The position numbers were made by a program, and so were the translations under genes. 64,000 nt of DNA, taken from contig JAETXT010000011.1 in the NCBI GenBank assembly GCA_019188255.1, forward strand, positions 2,604,001 to 2,668,000, written 5' to 3'. The notes under the pieces were generated by a model. The model searched no databases. It was not told where the DNA came from and saw only the letters and a program-made list of their open reading frames with translations. Source of the DNA: Verticillium longisporum. Lineage: Eukaryota; Ascomycota; Sordariomycetes; Glomerellales; Plectosphaerellaceae. Shown piece after piece: positions 33,273 to 43,796 of the stretch (its first letter is position 1; each line of letters opens with the position of its first letter).

Positions 33273-36200
33273 ATGGCCGAAAAGATATCCGACGACCAGG
33301 TCGAGAACCTGCTCCGAGTGCTTCGCTCCGACGCTGCCGTCGACGCCAAGGTCAACCATGTCACGGCGATCAAGTCCGGCATCAAGCAGCACAATGTCCC
33401 CGATCACCTCGTGCCTTCCATCTTTGACGCTCTGCGTCTGGCCTCGTCCTCCCAACACGCCGTCCTCGTCAACGCGGGCTTCACCTCGCTCAACCACTTG
33501 CTGACGCGCCTCTCGCGCCAGGAGCCCAAGTTCCTCAACAGGGAGCTCAAGGCCACCCTGCCGCTCGTCATCGACAAGCTCGGCGACCAGAAGGAGAAGT
33601 TTAGGACCCTCGCCGCCCAGGCGCTGACCACGCTGTACGCCGTGGCGCCCGCCGACGTCGAGCGCATGGTAAGGAACGTTGCCATGACGGGCAAGAACCC
33701 GCGCGCCAAGGAGGCCGGTATGCAGTGGGTGCTGCAGATGCACCAGGAACAAGGCCTGCAGTTTCGCGGCTATGTGCCGACCCTGATGGATCTGCTGGAG
33801 GACGCCGACGGCATGGTGCGCGATGTTGCCAAGGCTACCGTCATTGAGCTGTTCCGGTATGTCTGCCATTGCCCCCTACATACACCACTAGGCTCTGGTT
33901 CTCGCCACTGTCGCTAATCCTTGCCATGCTCAGCAACTCGCCCAATGCCGCCAAGTCCGATCTCAAGCGCCAGCTGAAGAACTTCAAGGTCCGCCCGGCC
34001 ATCGAACAAGCCATCGTCAAGGAGCTGCTCCCCAGCGGCACCCGCCCCGAGACGCCCTCCGACATGCCACCCCCGAGTCGACCGACTCTCGCCGCCAGCA
34101 CGTCGGCCCTGCCGAGCGAGCGACCCATCACTCCGGCGCCGGACGTCCGGACCGACAAGGCGGAGCCGTCCTACGTTAACACGCAACGCGAGCTAGAAGA
34201 TATGCTTCGGGACATGCACCTGCACTTCGAGGGCAGGGAGTCGGAGCAAAACTGGCTGAAGAGAGAGGAGAGCGTCAAGAAACTACGCCGGCTGATCGCA
34301 GGAAACGTGGCGCAGGATTTCCGGGGGCCTTTCCTCCTCGGGCTCATGGCCCTCCTCGACGGCATCATCAAGGCCGTCAACTCGCTACGCACAAGTTTGT
34401 CCAAGGAAGGCTGCGCCCTCGTCCAGGACATTGCGCACGCTTTCGGACCGGGCATGGACCCGCTGGTCGAGCTGCTCATGCAGACCTTCATCAAGCTCTG
34501 CGCCGCCACCAAGAAGATTGCCTCGCAGCAGGCCAACGTGACCGTCGATGCCATCGTCGGTAGGGCCTCCTACAACAGTCGAATCATGCAGCACGTCTGG
34601 GGCGCATGCCAGGACAAGAATGTGCAGCCGCGCACGTACGCTGCGGACTGGCTGCAGACCATCCTCAAGAAGGAAGGCCACCACAAGAGCCACATTGAGC
34701 ATAACGGCGGTGTGGAGCTCTTTGAGAAGTGCATCAAGAAGGGCCTCAACGACTCAAACCCCGGCGTGCGAGAGAAGATGCGCGGCACCTACTGGGCCTT
34801 TGCGAGTTATTGGCCTGCCAGGGCAGAAGTGTGAGTGGCAACGCAAGGCGGATCAACGATTGCACAGACATAACTGACAGGCGACAGCATCATGGAGAAC
34901 CTCGACGCAACGGCGCAAAAGCTGCTCAACAAGGACTCGCACAATCCCAGCGTGGCAAAGAAGGTCGAGGAAGGTCCTGTTCGACCCGGTATGGGCTTGT
35001 CTAGGAGCACCATGGCCACCTCGTCAAAACCTAGTCTAAGAGAAGCCATGTTGGCACAGAAGAAGGCCATGTCTGGCCAAACCTTGCCCGCAAGACCTGG
35101 ACCAGCCATGCCACACATTCCACCAGCGAGGACAGTCTCGAGCAGCTCCAAAGCCCCCCCCGCTGCAGCCGCCACATCAGCGGCAACGACACGTCCTCGT
35201 CCCGAGTCCACCGTATCTGGTGGCATGTCTGTGAGACCCATGCGGCCAACCAAGAAGCGGCCCGAACAACCCCAGCGTCCCGCCACTGCTGGCCCCTATT
35301 CGGTCCGGACACATGAAGGCCCGTCGGCCGAGGCCTCAAGCCCGCAAAGCCTCAAGTCGAGAACGAACACACCAAAGGCCAAGATTGAGACCCCGCCGAG
35401 GCGGGTCCCTCCTAGGACGAGACCCGGGCATGCGTCTCATGTTAGTGAATCGAGCCTGCCATCTCCCACAGCTAAGCCAACTGCGACGAAGACGGCCGCC
35501 TCGCCACGGGTCAGCCCCGCGAAGCCTCAACCCTCGCCGAGGGTGAGCCCGGCGAAGCCAGCGCACGCGCCGATCACACTTGCAAGCAGCCCGTCCAAAG
35601 CCAATGAAGAGCTGACTTTGCTTGTCCCGAGCGTCGAAAGCCTGAGCCTGAAGGACCCGTCGCCCGCGCCCGAGGAACAAGAGCAGCCGCCCGAAGTCGA
35701 GCCCGCAAGTCCAGAGCCGCCTGTGCCCGTCGAGTCCGTGGAGCCCGAGGTTCCGGCGAGCCCGCAGGTGGCACCAGCAAGCCCGGAGATTGTGGTGCAG
35801 AGCCCTCAGAAGGAGATCAGCGCGACACCGTCGAAGACGCTCAAGGTCTTTGAGGATCCCTTCACCGAAGAGGACCAGACGACTCCCAAGCCCGTCATCG
35901 TCATCCCCGTGCTCGAAGATAGGCCCGTCAATGAGAATGCCGGCGTGCCGGCGATCGGACAGCTGAACCCCACCGGCCTGCCCGAGTCCCCCGATAAGTC
36001 GCGTCAGAACACAAAACTCTTGGAGAGCGGCATCACGCGGGTCAAGGCGCGTTCCCTCGACGTGCACGGCTTCCGCAAGCTGCAGACGCTGATTCGCGAG
36101 AACCGGGCCGTCTTCACGGACGAGAAGTTTGACGCGCTCCTCACGGGTCTCTTTGAGTTCCTTGAGGCGCCGCTCGAGACGCTCGCACCGGAGAAGGTGC

Positions 36201-36743
36201 AGGACGTCAAGGCGCAGATTCTTGCGACGGTCAAACTTCTCCTCAAGAAGGAGAGGGACAGCTTCCAGCCGCACGTGGCGCGGGGTCTCGAGGCGCTCGT
36301 GGCGACGCGCAGCGCCTACGACTCGCGGACGCACATTGTCAGCGGTCTGGAGCTGCTGGCGGCCGAACTGGTGACCATTGGCGATGCGCCTGAGATGGTC
36401 ATGACCATGACGAAGCTGCTGGGTGACAGCGCCGACTCGACGACGGGGGTGCCGGTGCCTCAGCATGGGGCTCCACATTCTCAAGGAGGTTCTCGAGAAG
36501 CGAGAAGGCTATGTGCCATCCGAGGGCGAGCTCGGGCAGTTGGCGGGGCTCGCGGGACGGTGTCTCGAGTCGGCCGAGTCCGGGGTCCGCATGGGCGCCG
36601 TGCAGCTGTGCGTGGCGCTACACGCGCGCATCGGCGACGGGCCGTTCTGGGAGGCCGTCAAGACGACCAAGGACGATCCGAAGAACCTCATCACGTACTA
36701 CATTGCCAAGCGCCAGCGCGAGCAGAACGGCGTCAGTGTGTGA
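33273..36743 (+). CDS. STU1: CLASP-family microtubule-binding protein Stu1 (one-base frame break near the C-terminus)
   Basis: Stu1/CLASP stabilises microtubule plus ends and the mitotic spindle. Exons 33273-33856, 33934-34830 and 34888-36743. An N-terminal TOG-like helical repeat region spans residues ~1-225 (MAEKISDDQVENLLRVLRSD...). A second TOG (CLASP_N) spans ~285-495 (NWLKREESVKKLRRLIAGN, SLSKEGCALVQDIAHAFG). Next is a long Ser/Pro/Arg-rich linker (~500-830) with repeated ASPRVSPAKP units, suited to microtubule lattice binding. A C-terminal TOG-like domain follows (~840 to end: HGFRKLQTLIRENRAVF, MGLHILKEVLEKREGYV). In the G run 36445-36449 the frame must lose one base to pass from LLGDSADSTTG into SMGLHILKEVLE. 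With one G fewer the protein has 1,111 residues and ends at TGA 36741-36743, the usual length for the family. Confidence 0.92.
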
Positions 36744-37248
36744 ACCCGTCTGTCCCCCAGGTAGGACCAGGACCGGGACCGGGAGCCTCAATTATCTGCT
36801 GTTTTGCTCAAAAGGCACTTTGATCAGGCGTTGGGACGAGCGACAGGAAAGGAAACAATGGGCGACTTTTGTTGTTGTTTTTGGGGCGTATATACGGATG
36901 GCCGAGGGGCTGGCTGGTTGGCTGGCTTTCAACTCCTCGTCCCGTGGCCTTGCTTGATCGCTTTTTTCGTTTGTTCTACCCTACTTCGATACTGTCTTCT
37001 TCTTCTTCTCCCTCCTATTCCTTTTGCTTTATCTTTGTAATCCTCGACTTGCGTAGAGCTTTGTAATAATAACAGTCAGATGCCGTTGCATTATCTAGTC
37101 GCTGCTGTTGGTAAATTGGCTGACAACCAAGTCAAAAGGAGACACGGGAAAAGGTTCACTCATGCCACTCGTACGTCACTCGCGGGGGGGGGGGGGCCAA
37201 AGTAGGAGGCCGAACCGACCTGTCATTTATGCACACTAAATGTCTCCC
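36744..37248. other. STU1 downstream region
   Basis: 3' untranslated and spacer DNA with CTTCTTCTTCTTC-type pyrimidine runs near 37000 and a homopolymer of 13 G at 37184-37196. No gene seen. Confidence 0.55.
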
Positions 37249-37588
37249 GCCTATCCCTTTGAACCCGAAATTGATCTCAGGTACAAAAAATACGTACTAG
37301 AAGGACCCAGTTAACGTAGCAGAAATGAGCTTTACAGCTAACCAAATCGTAGACCTAGCCCATAATACATCCACAATAAGCTATAGTACTATAGGATACC
37401 TAATGACATCAGGCGTACTAGGGTATAGGGTGAGGATCTTAGGTGGATTACGTTAGAATGAGGTAGGGCTCTAGGTACTGAGTAAGGTGGTAAAAGGTAG
37501 CGGCGCTAAACCTGATTATGAAGGCGGTATACGGCTTATGGGGCGCTTGCTTGTACCTGAGATCAATTTCGGGTTCAAAGGGATAGGC
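37249..37588. mobile_element. 340-bp MITE-like element with perfect 38-bp terminal inverted repeats
   Basis: Positions 37249-37286 and 37551-37588 are exact reverse complements over all 38 bases. The 264-base interior is A/T-rich with many TA steps, unlike the GC-rich surroundings, and has no coding capacity. If the true ends are taken four or five bases further in, both sides are flanked by TA, as expected for Tc1/mariner-type insertion. Without that assumption no target duplication is visible. This is the form of a short non-autonomous DNA transposon, possibly mutated by repeat-induced C-to-T change, but no other copy lies in the window. Confidence 0.65.
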
Positions 37589-38191
37589 CGTCCGAGTTCG
37601 GGGATGGACCAAGGAACGGACTATTGATGCCACGAGGCGCCCGATTCAAAGGTCATTTCGCAACGGTCAGGTGCCCCGAGTCCGTCACAAGAAGGGGGGG
37701 GCCACACAGCATCGAAAAGCAAAGGCCCATTCCAAGGGTACCCTCCAGAGAGCCCCAATTGGGAGAGAGAGAGAGACTCATGCGCCAGATGTCGCCGTCG
37801 ATAGAAGGCCATTCTTGAGATTGTCGCCCCCCTGGCGCGACCCCACCCCCCTTTGGCCCTATTTCCGCGCCCATCCGGCAAGGTCGTACTTCCCGATGAT
37901 CCCGGCCGCGGCTTCCGATCAGCGACGCAATCAAGGCTGACATGCTTTGAACTATGCCTCTTTGTTGACCCTAATTTTCGAGAGCGAAAGCGAGATGGAG
38001 GGAGGAAGGAAGTGGCCGCACGCGCGCGTGCACCCGTTGTCGGCTTCTTAAGCAAAGCCGCCCGCCGTCATGCTTCACTGCGATTTTCTCTGTGCCTGAG
38101 ACGAGGCTGTCGTGTGTTGTCGTGTGTGACTCGACCAAAGATTCGTCCAGGCGAACGAACGGTCGAATTCTGTATCTGTATCTGCGCCTTC
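37589..38191. other. upstream region of the PAQR gene
   Basis: No gene recognised. Contains a GA microsatellite (about 37761-37775). A frame open from 37853 runs into the PAQR gene, but its residues before 38192 look non-coding. Confidence 0.5.
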
Positions 38192-39412
38192 ATGGTCGCC
38201 ACTTCGCCGCCCGCACTGCTCCGGCGCTCGTCGCCGGCCTGCGGTGAGAAGGACCCCCGCGGCCCCGGCGCCGAGTACGCCGCCGCTGCCCCCTATCACG
38301 GCCTTGAGAAGAGCCTTCATCACCACCATGACGGACAGCACAGCCGCGACCGGTACGGCTTTCTCGCCGAGCGAAAGGCGTCCGAGACGGGCCTCCAGCC
38401 GCGTCTCCTCCGCGCCGCCGACGTCCCGGGCTGGTATGCCGCCAACGGCCACATTCTCACCGGCTACCGCGCCGTGCGGCCCTCGACGGCCGCCTGCGCC
38501 GCGAGTCTGACGTCGCTGCACAATGAGACGGCCAACATCTGGAGCCATCTGGTGCCCGCCCTCGTCGCCCTGGCTGGGAACTACCTCGTGTGGGCCTATT
38601 TCGACACGAGGTTCCCCGGCGCGTCATGGCCCGACAGAGCCGTCTTCCACGTCTTTCTGACGGGCAGTGTCCTTTGTTTCGGCGTCTCCGCCGCGTACCA
38701 TGCCATGCTGTGCCACTCGCAGGCCATGCATGATTTGTGGCTGCGCATGGATTATCTGGCGATAGTCGTGCAGATCTTGGGAAGTTTCCTTTCCGGCATC
38801 TACATGGGCTTCTACTGCGAAACCCGTCTGAGAGGCATGTACTGGACCATGGTATGTCATCATATCTCTTGGCCTGTCCGTTCGTTTCGCAGGACGCATT
38901 TTTTGACAGAGGTGTGAACCTGTACGTAGATTGGCATCCTGAGCCTCTTGACCTGCATCGTTGTGCTTCATCCACGCCTGCAGAGCAAGGAGCACCGCAT
39001 CCTTCGCCTCGGTACATTTGTCGCGACAGGCCTGTCGGGGTTCGCGCCCATCATACACGCTGCCACCATGTTTCCCTACGCGCAGCTGGACAAGCAGGCA
39101 GGCATCCGCTACTATTATCTCGAAGGTATCTTCCTCCTTGTTGGCGCCTATGCTTATGCTGTGAGTTTCTCCCCCAGCCCCAAACGGAATAAACACACAC
39201 ACACGCACAAACAGTCCAACAAATGACGGCGGGACTGACCGACGGGTTTTATATAGATTCACTTTCCAGAAAAGTGGCACCCTGTCAAGTTTGACATCTG
39301 GGGCGCTTCTCACCAAATCTTCCACTGTTCTGTGGTGCTTGCTGCAGTGGCTCACTTTTACGGCCTCTGGTCCGCTTATACCTATAATTACGACAACCCG
39401 CGGTGCTCATGA
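38192..39412 (+). CDS. PAQR (adiponectin receptor/hemolysin III) family seven-helix protein
   Basis: Progestin/adipoQ receptor family, with yeast Izh proteins as fungal relatives linked to zinc and sterol homeostasis. Three exons: 38192-38851, 38930-39160 and 39257-39412, giving 348 residues. The first ~85 residues are polar with a His-rich run. The core then shows the family motifs: GYRAVRPSTAACAASLTSLH, NETANIWSHLVP, a helix pair with SAAYHAMLCHS, WLRMDYLAIVVQILGSFLSG, and in the last exon FPEKWHPVKFDIWGASHQIF with the paired histidines (HQIFH, later AVAHFY). Together the S-x3-H and H-x3-H groups form the metal site of the family. Intron 2 contains an AC microsatellite (about 39196-39206). 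Frame intact. Confidence 0.92.
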
Positions 39413-42400
39413 GGATGCTCATGCCGCAAGTGGTTCGCGGCTGGGAACGTGCGGTGGCTGGAGATAGCCTTGATGATAATGACCCAAACGATACCCTGGA
39501 GTGGTGTGATGAATGGTAGTAGTAATGCTGAGCTCGTTTTGTTCCGTGTTTTGCACTTGCGAATCGTGACATCAATGGTACGAAAGATATCGAGTAGCAT
39601 ATGTATTGCGCGTCTCCTTATTGCCGACCGTTACTGGTGTTTGAGTGCTTACTGCAATGGCTACAGTTCTCGAAAGTTAGACGCAGTAACATGGCACGCC
39701 TGCGTCACTTCCGAAATCGTTGCTACGAGCAAGCCTCGCATGCACCACGGATTCCGAATGGAGTTGCGCACACCCGATTTGATCGACGATGTGATGCCAT
39801 GTTGCTCACGCGGCGGCCTAGGTAATGCGTAGATGTCCCGATGAAGCCGCACGGAGATTCCAAACACCTGTCACCAGATCCGAGTCGGGTTACACGCATG
39901 ACACGCGACAGAAACACTCATTAGACGACAGGCAACAAAGAAGGGCGGTAAGTGTACCTGCCATCAGGCAGCCAGTGACTAGCGGCCGGCACTCCCTTAG
40001 AGACGAAGAATACGACAGTATATCAAGGCGTGATGGGGGTCACGTCCTCCTTGTCAGGCACAGACAGTGACGCCTGTTGCGAGTCAGTAGGGGGTCTCTG
40101 AATCGCAGCCTGTCGAATCGCCAAGGGGTGGGCCAGGTCGTGAGAAACGCTGGTGCGATCGGCCCAGGCCGAAGGATGACGATGTCGTTACCAGAAAAAG
40201 CTTCTCTTGAACGCCTCATGGAAAATCGCCATGCTCAGTCTAGCCTACGCCTCCGGAGCTAAAGCTTTCTCGCACGCGTACCCGAAACGGGTGGAGAGGG
40301 ACGATGTTGTGGATGGCATCGTCAAGGGGGCTGAAACAAAGGTGGAATGCGGACCCCTTGTCGCCCGCGGCTGGAGAGCTTAGAAACAAGAAAAGAGGTT
40401 GCCAACGTGTTGAAACGGCGCGTGGTTCTACACGAACGCGTTGGTGGGTCTCACTCGTTCACTGGCGGCTGTCAGTCACCTACCTGGGTGGTGATCTGTG
40501 ATCCTCCACTACAGAGACACGGTCTGGTTCGTGAGGCTCGACATGGCGATCTCGACATTTTCCGGATCATCGCACTGATGACGAGGCCGTCGCGTTGCGT
40601 ATCGAGATTCAGGTGACGGCCGGCGGCTAGGCGACCAGGCGATCTGGATCAGAGTCAGCTGGAGAAACGGGGAGCTTGGGCAGTGAGGCGCTGGGTTGGC
40701 TGAGGGGCTGTCCCGAGATGGTGTTGAGCTTGGTGCCAGATGCCAGTGAAGAGGGTCTGGTGCGGGTCCTGAAGCTCCAGATGATACCGGGGTATGGCAG
40801 GACGGCTCGCGAGGCATATCAGGAAAAGGAGAAGATGTGCCGTGCTGCGGCATGGAGTTGTGAACTGGGACATGTCGTTGCGAGGCAGGGAGCTTGAGGC
40901 AGGGAGTCCAAGGCATCCACTGGTACTGGCCGACTTGTGTAAATAAAAGGGGGTCGTCAACAGAGGAAGGAGGTACGCACACCCAGGTGCCTTCCTTTCC
41001 TCTGGGTACCTACCTGCCCTGCCCTGCTACATGTAAATGGTACCCTGGCTCCTCACTCCTCTGATCTGCACCCCTTCTATGTGTGGCTTGTGCAGGTGCA
41101 GCGGGGTCCACTTAAAGTGAAACATCAAGGGCCTTTCGGTACTGTCACGGCGATGCAGTGAGGGGGATCACCATTGGCACTGGTGCTGGCACTGGCATTT
41201 GAGAACTGCCCACTGACATTTGTGCTCGGGGCTCTGGTAGGGCATCGTTCGTCCGTCCCGGAAGCCCCGACCAACATTCAACAGCCACTGGCTGCGGCAT
41301 GAAGGCAGATGCCCAGGGTCGCTGTAAATTCTCCGCACCCCCACTGATCCTGAGTTCAAGCTCATCACTCTTTTTTCAGGGGCCGCGCGATCTCGACTCT
41401 GGTGTCATTCCTCCCACCATGACCGATGGCACAGCACCTCATTCGGCAGGTTGATGGATGATGAGACGCATTTCCATCCGCCATAAGATCATGACGCCTT
41501 GAAGCCACACACCAACCACACGCCGTCTGACTGTGTCCTTGCGATGCACTGCCAGCTGGTGGTCCTCCGCCCTGTATTAGCTTCAGCCAAGTTCCTCATA
41601 TCCCTGTCTTCGTTTCCCTTTGATTACCCGTGCCTGTACACACGTAATACGGGCATGCCAGGAGCCTGGAGCCGTGTCCATCCTGTATGCACCCTATTAA
41701 CGTAAGGTAGGTAGGCTGACCCAGAGACTGAACAGGCGCCTTGCACACCGCCCTCGCGACACAAGAAACCGAAGGCAGATGGGCAGAGACAAGAGAAGCA
41801 AGTCGTCAAAGCCAAGCACCGAGGGAGGGCGCGTGTCCAAGTACCTTGCCTGCTACCTTGGGTAGCTGCCTACCGTGTGGAGGCGATGGACCCTGATTGC
41901 CCCTGGGTGGTCACAGTCGGCAAAGTGACCAGTCAAGACAACATGCCGTCCCTCCTTTTAACCAACATAATGATTGCTCTGAATCCCCCCCTGTGGTACC
42001 TGGTGCCTTGTGCCCTGAATTGTCTTGGTGACGTCCAAACCTTGTGCCGCATGAGACCCTTGTCCCTGGGACTGGTGCGTGCAAGCAATGAAAAGGGTGT
42101 CCTGTTCCTGAAGGTCGCGTCCTTCGTGTTCAGTCAGAGGGCGATTCTGTAATTGTGAACAAATTCCAGTCGCCGCAAGTTCCCTTCCGGCCGGCGGTGC
42201 AGTCTGACAGAAACCCATCCGCCGGTAAAATGGGGAGATGATGTCGCATCGCGTGGAAGGAAGGCTTGAAATGAGCAAGATTGGTCTCTGTGATGGTATG
42301 TCGAGCCAGATTGATGGACATGGCCACTGGGTTGATTCGAGCGTGTTGCCTCGGCCTTTGGTAGGAACACATCTCGCATCGTCCCCTCACTCAATTTAAC

Positions 42401-43796
42401 TCGGATGGAACCTCTTTCTCTTGAAGGGCAGAGATCGTCACCCTCATACTGTGCCACTGTGGATCAATCATCCTGGCTGTGAATCTCGTGCTGGTGCTGC
42501 TGGTGTCCTGGTTCAAGCAGCCCTGGTCACCGTTGTCTGCCGCTGCCAGCGCGCAGTCAGCCCGCTCCACAGTCCTCAAGGAACGAAGCCCTTCGCACTT
42601 GCCCTGAGCTGTTTCTCTCTCGCCCCCTTCTGTTTAAGGCAGTTGTCATCGTCGTGGCTTGCGCGCCGGCCCTGCCCTTCTGCCTTTGCCTGTCCCCCTA
42701 TTCCCTCTCATCACCAACTTCTTGGTCCACTAGGCATCCCTCACCTTGCCCCAGCTGGTTCAACTCCTGACTTCTTGCCTACTTCCTTCGCCGTCTAGGT
42801 AGGTAGGCTAGCATCAGCCTGGAGCTCTCACCAAGGGAAGCCAAGGACCACCATATACGCCAAAAGGCCCGCGCGCCCCCCTGGCCTTGGCCCGACAGAG
42901 CTAGCCCCCCTAGTGCTAGCACTGTATCGGTCAAGCAGCCTGCCTATAGTTTCAACCATCTGTACTTTGGTGCATTTGGAGCGCTTCATCTCAAACCGCC
43001 CCAAAAACCCCACTGCCACCTTGTCGACAGGACTCGAGCCACCAAGCAGCCAGTGTTGAAGGCAACCAGCCGCCTCTTTCCACTCCGCCGTCGCTTGGAT
43101 TGATCGTCTTTCCTCCGCTCCCCCTTCGTGTGTTTCCTCGTCGCCTCCAGTCACAAACTCTAGCTCCAGCGTCTCGGGTCACCCAGGCCCAGCGTGCGAC
43201 AGGACCCATCTGTTTCCCGCACCATCCAATCCATCCCGCTCCAAGCCACCGTCCATTCGCTCGTCCACGCACCTTCACTTTACATTGGATGTTAGGGTGC
43301 CCCTCTGCCCTGCCGCTTCTGCTTCAGCTGCGCCAACCGTCTCTCCTGCCCTCGCCTTGCGTCTTGTCTCCCTGACACTGGACACCGCACCGCAACGGGC
43401 CTCTCATCCCCATCCCCCTCTCCTCAAGCCTCACCGACAGCCCGTCCCACCCTACCAATCTTACCAAAACGCCAACCCATCCAAGCCCCGACCGAGCCGA
43501 CGAAGGATCCCGCCGCCCAGCCCCCCCCGCCACCCACGCCCCCCCCCCGACCTCCTGGCTCGAGCCTCGAACAACGAACAACGAACGAGCCGCACGTCCG
43601 CTGTCGACGACTGCCTTTCATGCCCTCCACCTCCCACTAGTCCAATTCGCCTACTCTTCGTCCTTTGCTCGTCAGCCTCACCGTCCATGACGCTTGCCCA
43701 TCTGCGTCCTTGTGTCTGACATACGCTGGTGGAACGAAATTCGGTTCCTTCGCCTTTCGCCCTCACCGGCGAGACCAATAACCCTTAGCATACGAC
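39413..43796. other. 4.4-kb non-coding stretch upstream of RGA1
   Basis: The longest gap between genes in the window. Only scattered short open frames, none family-like. GGTAGG/CCTACC-type motifs recur at about 41006, 41704, 41856-41874 and 42797. From about 42590 to 43790 the DNA becomes strongly C/T-rich on the plus strand and is likely a long promoter/leader of RGA1. No tRNA, transposon or inverted repeat recognised. Confidence 0.5.

Noticed and set aside
35336..36484. Minus-strand open frame of about 380 codons
   Set aside because: Antisense of STU1, whose own frame matches a known family.
37184..37196. Run of 13 G as a possible structured element
   Set aside because: A simple homopolymer, possibly of unreliable length; no further quadruplex-type G tracts or gene context make it notable.
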